From: Bacteroidia bacterium
GTDB taxonomy: Bacteria; Bacteroidota; Bacteroidia; Cytophagales; Cyclobacteriaceae
Assembly: GCA_012031955.1 (NCBI GenBank)
Contig: JAAURZ010000078.1
Coordinates: 1-8,594 of the forward strand
Direction of reading: 5' to 3'
DNA length: 8,594 nucleotides
The first letter of the stretch is position 1. Every line of letters begins with the position of its first letter. Shown here in pieces: positions 1 to 6,496 of this stretch. The notes beneath the pieces are model-generated. The model made no database searches and was not told the origin of the DNA. It was given only the letters and a program-made list of their open reading frames with translations. Both the position numbers and the translations under genes were made by a program.

Positions 1-1
1 C

Positions 2-94
2 GCCCACATTCCCAAAATGAAAACCATTCCATTATTTTTTGAGAAAATAAAGGCCAGTGGCAAGGTCTGGAATGTTGATTTAAGGGCCTATTGA
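2..94 (+). CDS. C-terminal end of an upstream gene (partial, unidentified)
   Basis: From base 2 this frame is open to a TGA at 92-94 and gives about 30 residues, ending in KASGKVWNVDLRAY. The other two forward frames meet stops early, at 40-42 and 18-20. The amino-acid mix is plausible for a real protein end, with alternating basic and hydrophobic residues and a terminal aromatic. I do not recognise the family, and 30 codons are too few to be sure it is coding. If real, its stop lies 80 bases before the ATG chosen for the TerB-like gene, so the two could be co-transcribed. Confidence 0.4.
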   Translation, partial: AHIPKMKTIPLFFEKIKASGKVWNVDLRAY

Positions 95-174
95 AGCATT
101 TTTTGACGCTATTGTCGCAGCAAGGAATAATGGAACCTATTTTGTCATTACAGGTCCAAAGACACCCAAATAAA

Positions 175-633
175 ATGACAACTTTTTTTGAACACCAACG
201 AAGCAGCTTTAAGAAGAACTACCTGCGCAATCTCATTGCCCTGGCCTCGACTGACGGCAACCTTGATTCTTCTGAGCTTGAGATGATCACCAAGATCGGT
301 CTCCGACGCGGACTTAAGGAATGGCAGATCAACGAGATACTGGAAGATAAATCCGGTCACCAGATTTTTCTTCCCGAATCGCTGACCAATCGTATGAGCA
401 TGCTTTTTGACCTCATGCAACTGGTGTTTGCCGACAATGAAGTAACCGACACCGAAAAGCAGTTCGTGTCCGACCTGCTGATCTCCTTCAATCTGAAATC
501 CGTAACCGTGGGGCAACTCGTCGAGCTGTTCAAGAATGGTACCCCGGCCCCGATAGAGTGGACTGAATTTGTGGAAGACGTGGTGGCCGATCTTGAGATT
601 GAGCGCGCCAAAATTGAAGCATCAAGATACTAG
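175..633 (+). CDS. TerB-like tellurite-resistance-family helical protein
   Basis: This is a 152-residue, probably cytoplasmic, all-helical protein. It carries two acidic, DxD/E-type helix-loop segments about 60 residues apart, DGNLDSSELEMI (about 27-38) and DNEVTDTEKQFV (about 87-98). Each follows a hydrophobic helix (LIALAST, MQLVFA), which is the layout of the TerB/DjlA-N fold. TerB domains are linked to metal binding and stress, but the actual role of small stand-alone TerB proteins is not established, and no ter operon is present here. The frame stays open upstream to a TTG at 91 and an in-frame ATG at 130. I chose the ATG at 175 because MTTFFEHQ leads straight into the conserved helix and the upstream residues look non-coding. 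The gene is followed by a strong terminator, so it ends its transcription unit. Confidence 0.72.
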   Translation: MTTFFEHQRSSFKKNYLRNLIALASTDGNLDSSELEMITKIGLRRGLKEWQINEILEDKSGHQIFLPESLTNRMSMLFDLMQLVFADNEVTDTEKQFVSDLLISFNLKSVTVGQLVELFKNGTPAPIEWTEFVEDVVADLEIERAKIEASRY

Positions 634-662
634 CAGACTTTTTATTCACAGAGCCCAGCCAG

Positions 663-690
663 GGAAGCGCCAACGCGCTTCCTTTTTTTT
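663..690 (+). terminator. Rho-independent terminator after the TerB-like gene
   Basis: There is a perfect 8-bp GC-rich stem, GGAAGCGC (663-670) with GCGCTTCC (675-682), a 4-base CAAC loop, and an uninterrupted run of eight T at 683-690. It starts 29 bases after the stop codon. It separates the TerB-like gene from the peptidase gene. Confidence 0.93.
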
Positions 691-705
691 GTTGTGTAGC
701 GCTGG

Positions 706-737
706 TTTCCATCAACGGCCAAATTGTTTTAGTTTTG
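706..737 (+). promoter_or_regulatory. Candidate Bacteroidota-type promoter for the M3 peptidase gene
   Basis: TAGTTTTG at 730-737 matches the TAnnTTTG -7 element of Bacteroidota exactly. TTTC at 706-709, 20 bases upstream, is a 3-of-4 match to the TTTG -33 element. The pair sits between the upstream terminator and the ATG at 757, where a promoter is needed, and would give a very short leader. This is assignment by motif and position only. Confidence 0.42.
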
Positions 738-756
738 GGCACGACATCAAGACGCT

Positions 757-2481
757 ATGAGTGAAACACTGAATATACCCGCAAGGCCCGAACGAAAATT
801 TATTCCCGGGTCGTTCCAGCTTACATCCTGGGATAACCTCAAACCTTACTTCGACGATTTATTGGAGCGAAACATCGCGAACGAAGGCGACCTGCAGCAG
901 TGGTTTCGCGACCGCAGCGAACTTGAGTCGGTGATCGCCGAAGACATGGCGTGGCGCTATATCAAAATGACTTGCTACACCGACAATCAGGAGTACGCCG
1001 CGCGTTACCAGGACTTTGTTCAAAATATCCAACCACAAGTAGCGCCGGTAAGCGATCAGCTCAACAAGAAAGCTGCCGCCAGCGAGTTTCTGAATAGCCT
1101 TGGCAAAAAAGAAGGGTATGACATAATGATCCGCACGCTTCGAAAAGAGATTGAAATATTCCGCGAAAAGAACGTACCCCTGTTTACTGAAATACAAACT
1201 GAAACACAAAAGTATGCGCAAATATCCGGCGCCATGACTGTGGAAATGGACGGTAAAGAACTTACTCTGCAGCAGGCATCCGTAATCATGATGTCAACCG
1301 ACAGGGCGAGGAGGGAGGAAGTCTATCGCAAAATCACCGAGCGCCGGCTGAAGGACAAGGATGCACTCGACGAACTGTTCACAAAACTTGTCGGCCTGCG
1401 TCACAGCGTGGCGATAAATGCCGACTTCAAGAACTTCAGAGACTATATGTTTACATCCCTCGGAAGATTCGACTACACACCGCAGGATTGTTTTGACTTT
1501 CATGCCGCCATTTCGCACGAGGTAGTACCGCTACTCAACGTCCTCGCGTCAGAGCGGAGGCAGGCATTGAAAGTAGACACGCTGCGCCCGTGGGATAAGG
1601 CCGTGGACCCTGAAGGTAAAGACGCCTTGAAGCCGTTTGACAACAGCCAGGCATTGGTTGAAAAACGATCGAAGTGTTTCAACGCCTTGATCCATTTCTG
1701 GGTCAATGCCTGTCGATCATGAAATCCATGGGCCATCTCGACCTCGAGTCGCGCAAAGGCAAGGCACCGGGAGGCTACAATTATCCCCTGGCCGAAATCG
1801 GCGTGCCGTTCATCTTCATGAATGCCACATCCACCCTTCGCGACATGGTCACCATTATGCATGAGGGCGGTCACGCCATTCATAATTTCCTCACGCGCGA
1901 CCTGGCACTCAACGACTTTAAATCAACCCCCTCCGAAGTGGCCGAACTCGCCTCCATGTCCATGGAACTTATTTCGATGGACCATTGGGACGTCTTCTTC
2001 ACAAACGAAGACGATTTGCGTCGTGCCAAGCGCGAACACCTCGAAGACCTTATCGAAACGCTACCCTGGGTCGCTACCATCGACAAGTTTCAGCATTGGA
2101 TATATGAGAACCCGAACCACAACCTCGACCAACGCAGGCTGGAGTGGAACCAGATACTTGATGCATTCTCCGACACCGTGACCGATTGGAGCGGATTGGC
2201 CGCCGCAAAGGATTGCCTCTGGCAGAAACAATTGCACCTCTATGAAGTTCCCTTTTACTACATCGAATATGGTATGGCGCAACTTGGCGCGATTGCCGTG
2301 TGGAGGAATTTTAGAAACGACCCGAAGAAAAGGTCTGCAAGGATATCAGAATGCGTTGAAGCTGGGTTATATGAAATCCATTCCGGAAATATATGCGGCG
2401 GCAGGGATCCGTTTTGACTTCAGCCGCGGATACATTCGCGAGCTTATGAATTTTGTAAAAGAAGAGTTGGCGAAAATCTAG
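757..2481 (+). CDS. M3 family oligoendopeptidase (PepF-like), two frameshifts as read
   Basis: A zinc metallopeptidase that cleaves oligopeptides, probably in the cytoplasm since no signal peptide is visible. The repaired protein is 574 residues, normal for this family. The N-terminal helical lobe contains the family-typical YMFTSLGRFDYTPQDCFDF near residue 230. The catalytic HEGGH motif (HExxH) is at about 369-373, with the likely third zinc ligand Glu397 in SEVAELAS and the conserved FYYIEYGMAQLGA segment near 505. As written, the frame shifts at the A run 1661-1665 (one A too few: ALVEK should continue TIEVFQRLD) and back at the A run 2328-2331 (one A too many: DPKK should continue GLQGYQNA). 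The two errors cancel, so the original frame resumes to the TAG at 2479-2481. The start ATG at 757 follows a candidate promoter. The gene is convergent with the MarR gene and shares its stop bases. Family assignment is firm; exact substrate is unknown. Confidence 0.92.
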
Positions 2482-2920
2482 CCGCGTGCTTTGTCGAGCA
2501 ACGCGCTGAGCTGGGTGGCCTCTTTTTCTGTGAGCTGCAACACGAGGTCGAGCCGTTTGCTTTCGTCGATTGCCTGCAGCAGCGACAAACCTTCTCGCGT
2601 GATATGTACTTCGGACGCACGTTTGTCGGACGATGAACTTACTTTTTGAATGAGCTTCTTCCCCTCAAGCCGGGCCAGCAGCCGCGAGATGTCTGAATTT
2701 TGTCGAGCATCCTCGACTTGATCACCGCACCCGATACACCCTTGTTCTGCTGGCCTCGCAGTATCCGCAAAATATTGAATTGCTGTGGGGTGATGCCGTA
2801 CGGCTTAAAATACTCAAGCGACTTGTACTGCAGCCAACCCGCCGTATAGACAAGGTTGATGATGGCCTTCTGATGAACGTCCCTGAAGATAGGTTGTGAT
2901 ATTTCGTCTTCTATTCTCAT
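2478..2920 (-). CDS. MarR-family winged-helix transcriptional regulator, one frameshift as read
   Basis: The repaired protein is 147 residues, the usual MarR length. An N-terminal dimerisation helix region (about 1-45) leads into YGITPQQFNILRILRG. The recognition-helix region follows at about 62-92 (IKSRMLDKNSDISRLLARLE), then the wing with the DKR signature (about 99-101) and VHITREG, and a C-terminal dimerisation helix. As written the frame breaks at 2698-2701 (TTTT on the + strand, AAAA in the gene). One extra A turns LDKIQT into LDKNSDIS and opens the frame to a TAG at 2480-2478. The gene lies downstream of the YceI gene on the same strand. Such MarR proteins are often found beside YceI genes in Bacteroidota, so local control of YceI is a reasonable inference. 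Ligand and operator are unknown. Confidence 0.88.
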
Positions 2921-2928
2921 GGCTGTTT

Positions 2929-2968
2929 AAAAAAACGCAACCCACGCCAAAAAAGGTCATGGGTTGTG
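2929..2968 (-). terminator. Rho-independent terminator between YceI and MarR genes
   Basis: Read on the minus strand, CACAACCCA (2968-2960) pairs with TGGGTTGCG (2944-2936) over 9 bp with one G-U pair. The loop is about 15 bases, possibly tightened by an inner CC/GG pair, and seven T follow (2935-2929). It starts 20 bases after the YceI stop. The T tract ends only 8 bases before the MarR ATG, so the hairpin occupies nearly the whole MarR leader. Confidence 0.8.
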
Positions 2969-2987
2969 TTTGAAGCCGTGGCTTCGA

Positions 2988-3559
2988 TTAAGCTTTGTTC
3001 AGCTCGATTTTACAGGTGATGGCAACCTCATCGCCCACCACCAGTTCACCGGAAGCAAGCTTGTTGTCCCACTTCAAACCGTACTCGAGACGGTTGATTT
3101 TCCGGACAATTTGAAGCCGGCTTTCATCCCGCGACCCGTGTCCACCTGGCCACCGTACGTAACGTCGAACGTAACGTCCTTGGTCACATCGCGTATCGTC
3201 AGCTTACCTTTCAGTTGATATTTGCCGCCGGCTTTGCTCAGCGTGCCTTTGAAGCTGATGTTTTCAAACTTCTCGGCGCTGAAGAAATCATCGGACTTAA
3301 GGTGCCCATCGCGACGTTCGTTTTCAGTGTCGATAGAGGCAACCTTGGCAGTGAATTCTACGCTAGCACCATCGAAGTCGTCCGATTTGGTGACAATCGT
3401 GGCATCAAAATCTTTGAATTTTCCGTCCACCTCGGCCACCACCATGTGCGATACAGAGAAGCCGATGTTAGTGTGCACCTTGTCCACATTCCAGGTAGTC
3501 TGGGCAAATGCACCTACACCGGAGGTCAATACAATTAATAAGGCAATTAGCTTTTTCAT
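2988..3559 (-). CDS. YceI-family secreted/periplasmic protein, one frameshift as read
   Basis: A lipocalin-like beta-barrel protein. Structurally known YceI proteins bind polyisoprenoids or related amphiphiles, and physiological roles vary. The repaired protein is 190 residues. A clear Sec signal peptide (KK at 2-3, hydrophobic core 4-14, AFAQ cleavage site near residue 19/20) precedes the mature domain. Domain hallmarks are the opening WNVDKVHTNIGFSVSHM, RRDGHLKSDDFF near 82-93, the strand KGKLTIRDVTKDV near 116-129 and the terminal INRLEYGL and VGDEVAITCKIEL strands. As written the frame breaks at 3098-3101 (TTTT on +, AAAA in the gene). One extra A changes SGKSTVSSTV-stop into SGKINRLEYGL and opens the frame to a TAA at 2990-2988. 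I chose the ATG at 3559 because it begins the signal peptide; the open frame upstream lacks a good start. The MarR gene lies 67 bases downstream. Confidence 0.93.
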
Positions 3560-3577
3560 GTTGATTAACAGGTTTTG

Positions 3578-3592
3578 ATTATAACAAAGTAA
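3578..3592 (-). promoter_or_regulatory. Candidate promoter of the YceI gene
   Basis: On the minus strand this stretch contains TTACTTTG (3592-3585), a 5-of-6 match to the Bacteroidota TAnnTTTG element, directly followed by TATAAT (3583-3578), a perfect classical -10 hexamer. It lies 19 to 33 bases upstream of the YceI ATG. Which element is used cannot be told from sequence alone. Confidence 0.33.
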
Positions 3593-3609
3593 CACAAGTT
3601 TCAAGTTAT

Positions 3610-3621
3610 ATGTTTAAACAT
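3610..3621. promoter_or_regulatory. 12-bp perfect palindrome, candidate operator upstream of YceI
   Basis: ATGTTTAAACAT is a perfect 12-bp palindrome lying 17 bases upstream of the candidate YceI -7 element, so it covers the -33 region. A short AACTTG direct repeat lies between them. Position and symmetry fit a binding site for a dimeric regulator such as the neighbouring MarR protein, but AT-rich palindromes arise easily by chance. Confidence 0.27.
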
Positions 3622-3650
3622 GCAATTAAAAGTTCTAACCTAGCTGATTA

Positions 3651-4375
3651 TCAGTGAGAAATATTTCCTGCCGGTACCAGATAATAGGGACCTGTGAGCG
3701 TCTTGTAGGAGTCGCTCCAGGCTGTTCCTTCAGCGTACAGCGTGAGCGACTCTTGCTGACATGGGCCTTTAGTCCATTGAAAAGACAGCAAGTAACGTTC
3801 CACCGGTTTGTTGTAGCGCGTTTGAAGGCACAGCTTTTCCGGCAGTGCAGGCCCGCCGCAAGGGCCATGTCTGTGAATTGCGTGTACGCAGGTGCAGGCA
3901 AAATGACGTTGAACGACCCGTTGGTGGCAAGCAGTCGCGCCGCGGCAGCGATCAACTCCGCATAGGAGAGCGACACAGTGTGCCGCGCCCTGTTCCGCGC
4001 GTCGTCGTGTCCACGCAAGCTGTTGATAAAATAAGGCGGGTTGCTCACGATCAGGTCATAGCGTTCGGCATGGTACAACTGCACCGCCGTGTGAACAACG
4101 TGTAAGCGTGTTGGCCAGGGAGAACGATCGAAGTTGAGCCTTGCTTCTTCCAGGCCGGCTTCGTCTATGTCGATGGCATCGATGTGCGTATTGGCTGCCG
4201 AGCGTTGCGCCAGCATAAGCGCAATCACGCCCGACCCGGTGCCCACATCAAGTATGCGAAGCTCGCTGCCTGTTAGCTCAGTCCAAGCGCCAAGCAGCAC
4301 GCCATCGGTACCCACTTTCATCGTGGCCCTCGCATGATGTACATCGAATTGTTTAAACCTGAAAACGTCAGTCAT
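3651..4375 (-). CDS. trmN6: tRNA1(Val) adenine-37 N6-methyltransferase (TrmN6/YfiC family), one frameshift as read
   Basis: A SAM-dependent methyltransferase that in E. coli (YfiC) makes m6A at position 37 of tRNA-Val1. The repaired protein is 241 residues, close to the E. coli enzyme. The FRFKQFDVHHARATMKVGTD opening is typical of the family. SAM motif I is DVGTGSG (43-49), the acidic end of strand 2 is IDAIDIDE (about 65-72), and the N6-adenine catalytic motif NPPYF is at 112-116. As written the frame breaks at 3821-3823 (TTT on +, AAA in the gene). One extra A changes CAFKRATTNRW into CAFKTRYNKPVERYLLSF and opens the frame to TGA 3653-3651, restoring the terminal PYYLVPAGNISH. The start ATG (4375-4373) overlaps the annotated ATG of fdhD on the opposite strand. 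Promoters of both would then lie inside the opposing coding region. Confidence 0.9.
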
Positions 4376-5225
4376 GGCCGAAAAAACCGTTAACTTCGAA
4401 AGTTACAGATTTGGCGTCGATATGAGAGCTGTGAATGAAATACCCATACTCCGTGTGTCAAAAGAAGGGAGAAGCAATTCGTTCGACGAAGTTGCCATCG
4501 AAGAGCCGCTCGAAATAAGGGTCAATTGTTCCACACAGATTTCGCAGCCGTTAGCCGTCACAATGCGTACGCCGGCGCACGACATTGAACTTGGTACCGG
4601 CTTCCTGTTCACAGAAGGAATAATTAGCTCGTCTAATGAAATATTGTCGGCCATGCAGCCGGAAGAAAATCGCGTAGACTTTACGTTAGACCTTCCGCCG
4701 GAAAAAGCAAAAGGTATCCTCAACCGGCAGTTTTATATGACATCAAGTTGTGGCGTATGCGGCAAGTCGTCGCTGGACGCGGTGAAGGTGAACTGCAAAC
4801 CACTGGACTTTACAACGCGGATACAGGAACACATGCTCTATAACCTGCCCGACGTTGCGATTGAATTGCAAGAAACATTTCGACGAACAGGCGGCCTGCA
4901 TGCCTCGTTTTTGTTTGACACCGCCGGCAGACTCTTGATCATGCGCGAGGACGTGGGCCGGCACAATGCGCTCGACAAAGTGGTGGGCGCCTCACTGCGC
5001 GACAACGCCATACCCCTGCACGACCGCGTGCTACTGCTGAGCGGACGCGCGAGCTTCGAGTTGATTCAGAAGGCGGCGCTCGCCGGCATACAGGTTGTCG
5101 CCGGTATTGGCGCCCCCTCCAGCCTCGCCGTCGAACTTGCCCGGTCAGTGGGCATCACGCTCGTCGGTTTTTTAAAGAGTGATCGCTTCAACGTATACAG
5201 CGCGCCCGAACGAATTGTAGCCTAA
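4374..5225 (+). CDS. fdhD: FdhD, sulfurtransferase for formate dehydrogenase maturation
   Basis: FdhD passes sulfur from a cysteine desulfurase to the molybdenum bis-MGD cofactor and is required for active formate dehydrogenases. The 283-residue protein has the EEPLEIRVN opening (about 43-51), TPAHDIELGTGFLFTEGII (about 66-84), the essential cysteine pair in SSCGVCGKSS (Cys126, Cys129), REDVGRHNALDKV (about 191-203) and SGRASFELIQKAA. It is intact. The start is uncertain. The ATG at 4374 overlaps the trmN6 start, while the in-frame ATG at 4422 gives MRAVNEIPILRVSKEGR, a family-like N-terminus, and leaves a 46-base divergent spacer. No formate dehydrogenase or molybdenum cofactor gene is in the window, so its client is unknown. 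The AraC-type regulator gene follows after 16 bases and is likely co-transcribed. Confidence 0.95.
   Translation: MAEKTVNFESYRFGVDMRAVNEIPILRVSKEGRSNSFDEVAIEEPLEIRVNCSTQISQPLAVTMRTPAHDIELGTGFLFTEGIISSSNEILSAMQPEENRVDFTLDLPPEKAKGILNRQFYMTSSCGVCGKSSLDAVKVNCKPLDFTTRIQEHMLYNLPDVAIELQETFRRTGGLHASFLFDTAGRLLIMREDVGRHNALDKVVGASLRDNAIPLHDRVLLLSGRASFELIQKAALAGIQVVAGIGAPSSLAVELARSVGITLVGFLKSDRFNVYSAPERIVA
4391..4405. promoter_or_regulatory. Inverted repeat near the trmN6/fdhD divergent start
   Basis: TAACTT (4391-4396) and AAGTTA (4400-4405) form a perfect 6-bp inverted repeat around CGA. It lies just inside fdhD if that gene starts at 4374, but in the divergent spacer if it starts at 4422. It may be an operator or chance; only its symmetry and position support it. 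Confidence 0.2.
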
Positions 5226-5241
5226 TGCCTGGTCTTGATCT

Positions 5242-6378
5242 GTGAAAAACCTGCTCATTGTTACCGCGTCCATCGTCCTGTTTCAACTGTCGCTGCTCAT
5301 TGTTTTTCTATTCGGCAGCAGGCGTGGGAGGCGCGTGAGTAATTGCCTTCTCGCCTCGTTCCTGCTCATTTTCTGGATCAACATCGCGGAAGGCCTGCTC
5401 AAGTATTTTGAATTTTACGCGCGCTTCCCCGCGGCGGCCTTCCTCGCCGATGGCGTCGTGTTTCTCATTGGTCCGTTGTTGTACCTCTACACATTGAGTT
5501 TGATCTTCAACAATTTTAAATGGGCACATGGGTATTGGTGGCACGCTACACCGTTTGCCGTCGCCACCGTTGCATTGCAAGTCTATTATCACACCCAGCC
5601 CATCCAGCAGCAGGCAGTAATTCAGCAGGCTGTCACCAGTCAGCGGCTTCCCGCTGGTTTCTACGTGGCGGCCGCGCTGGTCTATTTGCATGTCGGCGTT
5701 TACCTGGCCATGGCCATCATCGCGTTGCGCACTTATCGACGCAGGTTGCTGGACCAACTTTCCACGCCAGACAAAGCCCGCATGCAGTGGCTCATGGTGT
5801 TGCACTTGTCCATAGCCATTGTCGCGCTCGTGTCCCTGGTTTACACCTTCATGCCTGCCGTGGGCTTTGAGCAATGGAGCGATGCAGGGTTGGTGGTAGG
5901 CTTGGTAATGGTGATGGCGTTTGCCACTGCCACTGTATGGCGGGGACTGAAACAACCCGAAATATTTGCAGGTGTTTCAACCGGCGACCGTAAATACGCA
6001 GTGAGTCTCCTCTCACGCGTTGAGTTGGACATGCAAAAGCAAGTTTTGCTGGAAATACTGGAACACAGACATGGCTACCGCGATGCCGACCTTACACTGG
6101 AGCAGCTCGCGAACCTGATGCAGTCGACGCCCAAAAAGGTATCGCAAGTAATCAATGAAGGCTTTGGCCAGAACTTTTTCGACCTGGTGAACACATACAG
6201 AATTGAGGAGGCCAAGCTGTTGCTCGCGGATGCGGCGTCGCATAGGCTCACCGTGCTTGAAATTATGTATCAGACCGGGTTCAATTCAAAGTCCAGTTTC
6301 AATACCCTCTTTAAGAAGAAGACCAGCCTTACCCCCACAGCCTACCGCCAACAGCACAGCCGGTTGTCACCTTCCTGA
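5242..6378 (+). CDS. Membrane-anchored AraC-family transcriptional regulator
   Basis: A 378-residue protein with an integral-membrane sensor-like half and a DNA-binding half. About seven hydrophobic segments are visible near 4-24, 34-54, 66-86, 99-117, 139-163, 183-205 and 215-234. A linker starting RKYAVSLLS follows, then an AraC-type double helix-turn-helix domain from about 262 to 372. The first HTH includes LTLEQLANLMQSTPKKVSQVI, and the second carries the family signature GFNSKSSFNTLFKKK with the closing LTPTAYRQQ. This 7TM-AraC architecture is common in Bacteroidota; ligands are generally unknown. The start used is GTG at 5242, 16 bases after the fdhD stop, because it begins the first membrane helix and no ATG lies nearby in frame. 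The gene is intact. Likely targets are local, for example fdhD or the Lnt-like gene, but nothing in the sequence proves this. Confidence 0.9.
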   Translation: MKNLLIVTASIVLFQLSLLIVFLFGSRRGRRVSNCLLASFLLIFWINIAEGLLKYFEFYARFPAAAFLADGVVFLIGPLLYLYTLSLIFNNFKWAHGYWWHATPFAVATVALQVYYHTQPIQQQAVIQQAVTSQRLPAGFYVAAALVYLHVGVYLAMAIIALRTYRRRLLDQLSTPDKARMQWLMVLHLSIAIVALVSLVYTFMPAVGFEQWSDAGLVVGLVMVMAFATATVWRGLKQPEIFAGVSTGDRKYAVSLLSRVELDMQKQVLLEILEHRHGYRDADLTLEQLANLMQSTPKKVSQVINEGFGQNFFDLVNTYRIEEAKLLLADAASHRLTVLEIMYQTGFNSKSSFNTLFKKKTSLTPTAYRQQHSRLSPS

Positions 6379-6465
6379 CAACACGCGCACCATCGCGTTC
6401 AACTCCAGGGAAAATTGGTTCGACTTCCGGTTTACGGTCGATCGGCATGCGTTGCCGTTCCGTTC

Positions 6466-6486
6466 TTTGAAGCGTCAAACTTCAAA
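6466..6486. promoter_or_regulatory. Inverted repeat in the leader of the Lnt-like gene
   Basis: TTTGAAG (6466-6472) and CTTCAAA (6480-6486) are perfect 7-bp arms around a 7-base spacer, ending 10 bases before the ATG at 6497. It could be an operator or a small leader hairpin. It is not followed by T on the + strand, so it is not a terminator for the AraC gene. I see no other clear signal in the 118-base gap 6379-6496. Confidence 0.28.
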
Positions 6487-6496
6487 AAAGAAACGG

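Noticed and set aside
3215..3578. Two plus-strand open frames of about 107 and 118 codons over the YceI gene
   Set aside because: Both are antisense to a gene with a signal peptide and complete domain motifs, and their translations resemble no family.
3644..3654. CTGAT-T-ATCAG inverted repeat at the trmN6 stop codon
   Set aside because: It is only five AT-rich base pairs with a one-base centre and no T tract, too weak for a terminator and likely chance.
1661..3823. Programmed ribosomal or transcriptional frameshifting as the cause of the broken frames
   Set aside because: The A runs are only 3-5 long and differ between genes, no conserved slippery heptamer or downstream structure was evident, and one shift is of opposite sign.
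4351..4358. Second GTTTAAAC copy, matching the core of the palindrome upstream of YceI
   Set aside because: It lies in trmN6 codons for the conserved FRFKQF segment, so protein coding explains it.
5308..5955. Long open frame on the minus strand (about 215 codons) inside the AraC-type regulator gene
   Set aside because: It is antisense to a clearly coding membrane protein, has no recognisable domain and is rich in His, Gln and Arg, as expected from reversed hydrophobic codons.
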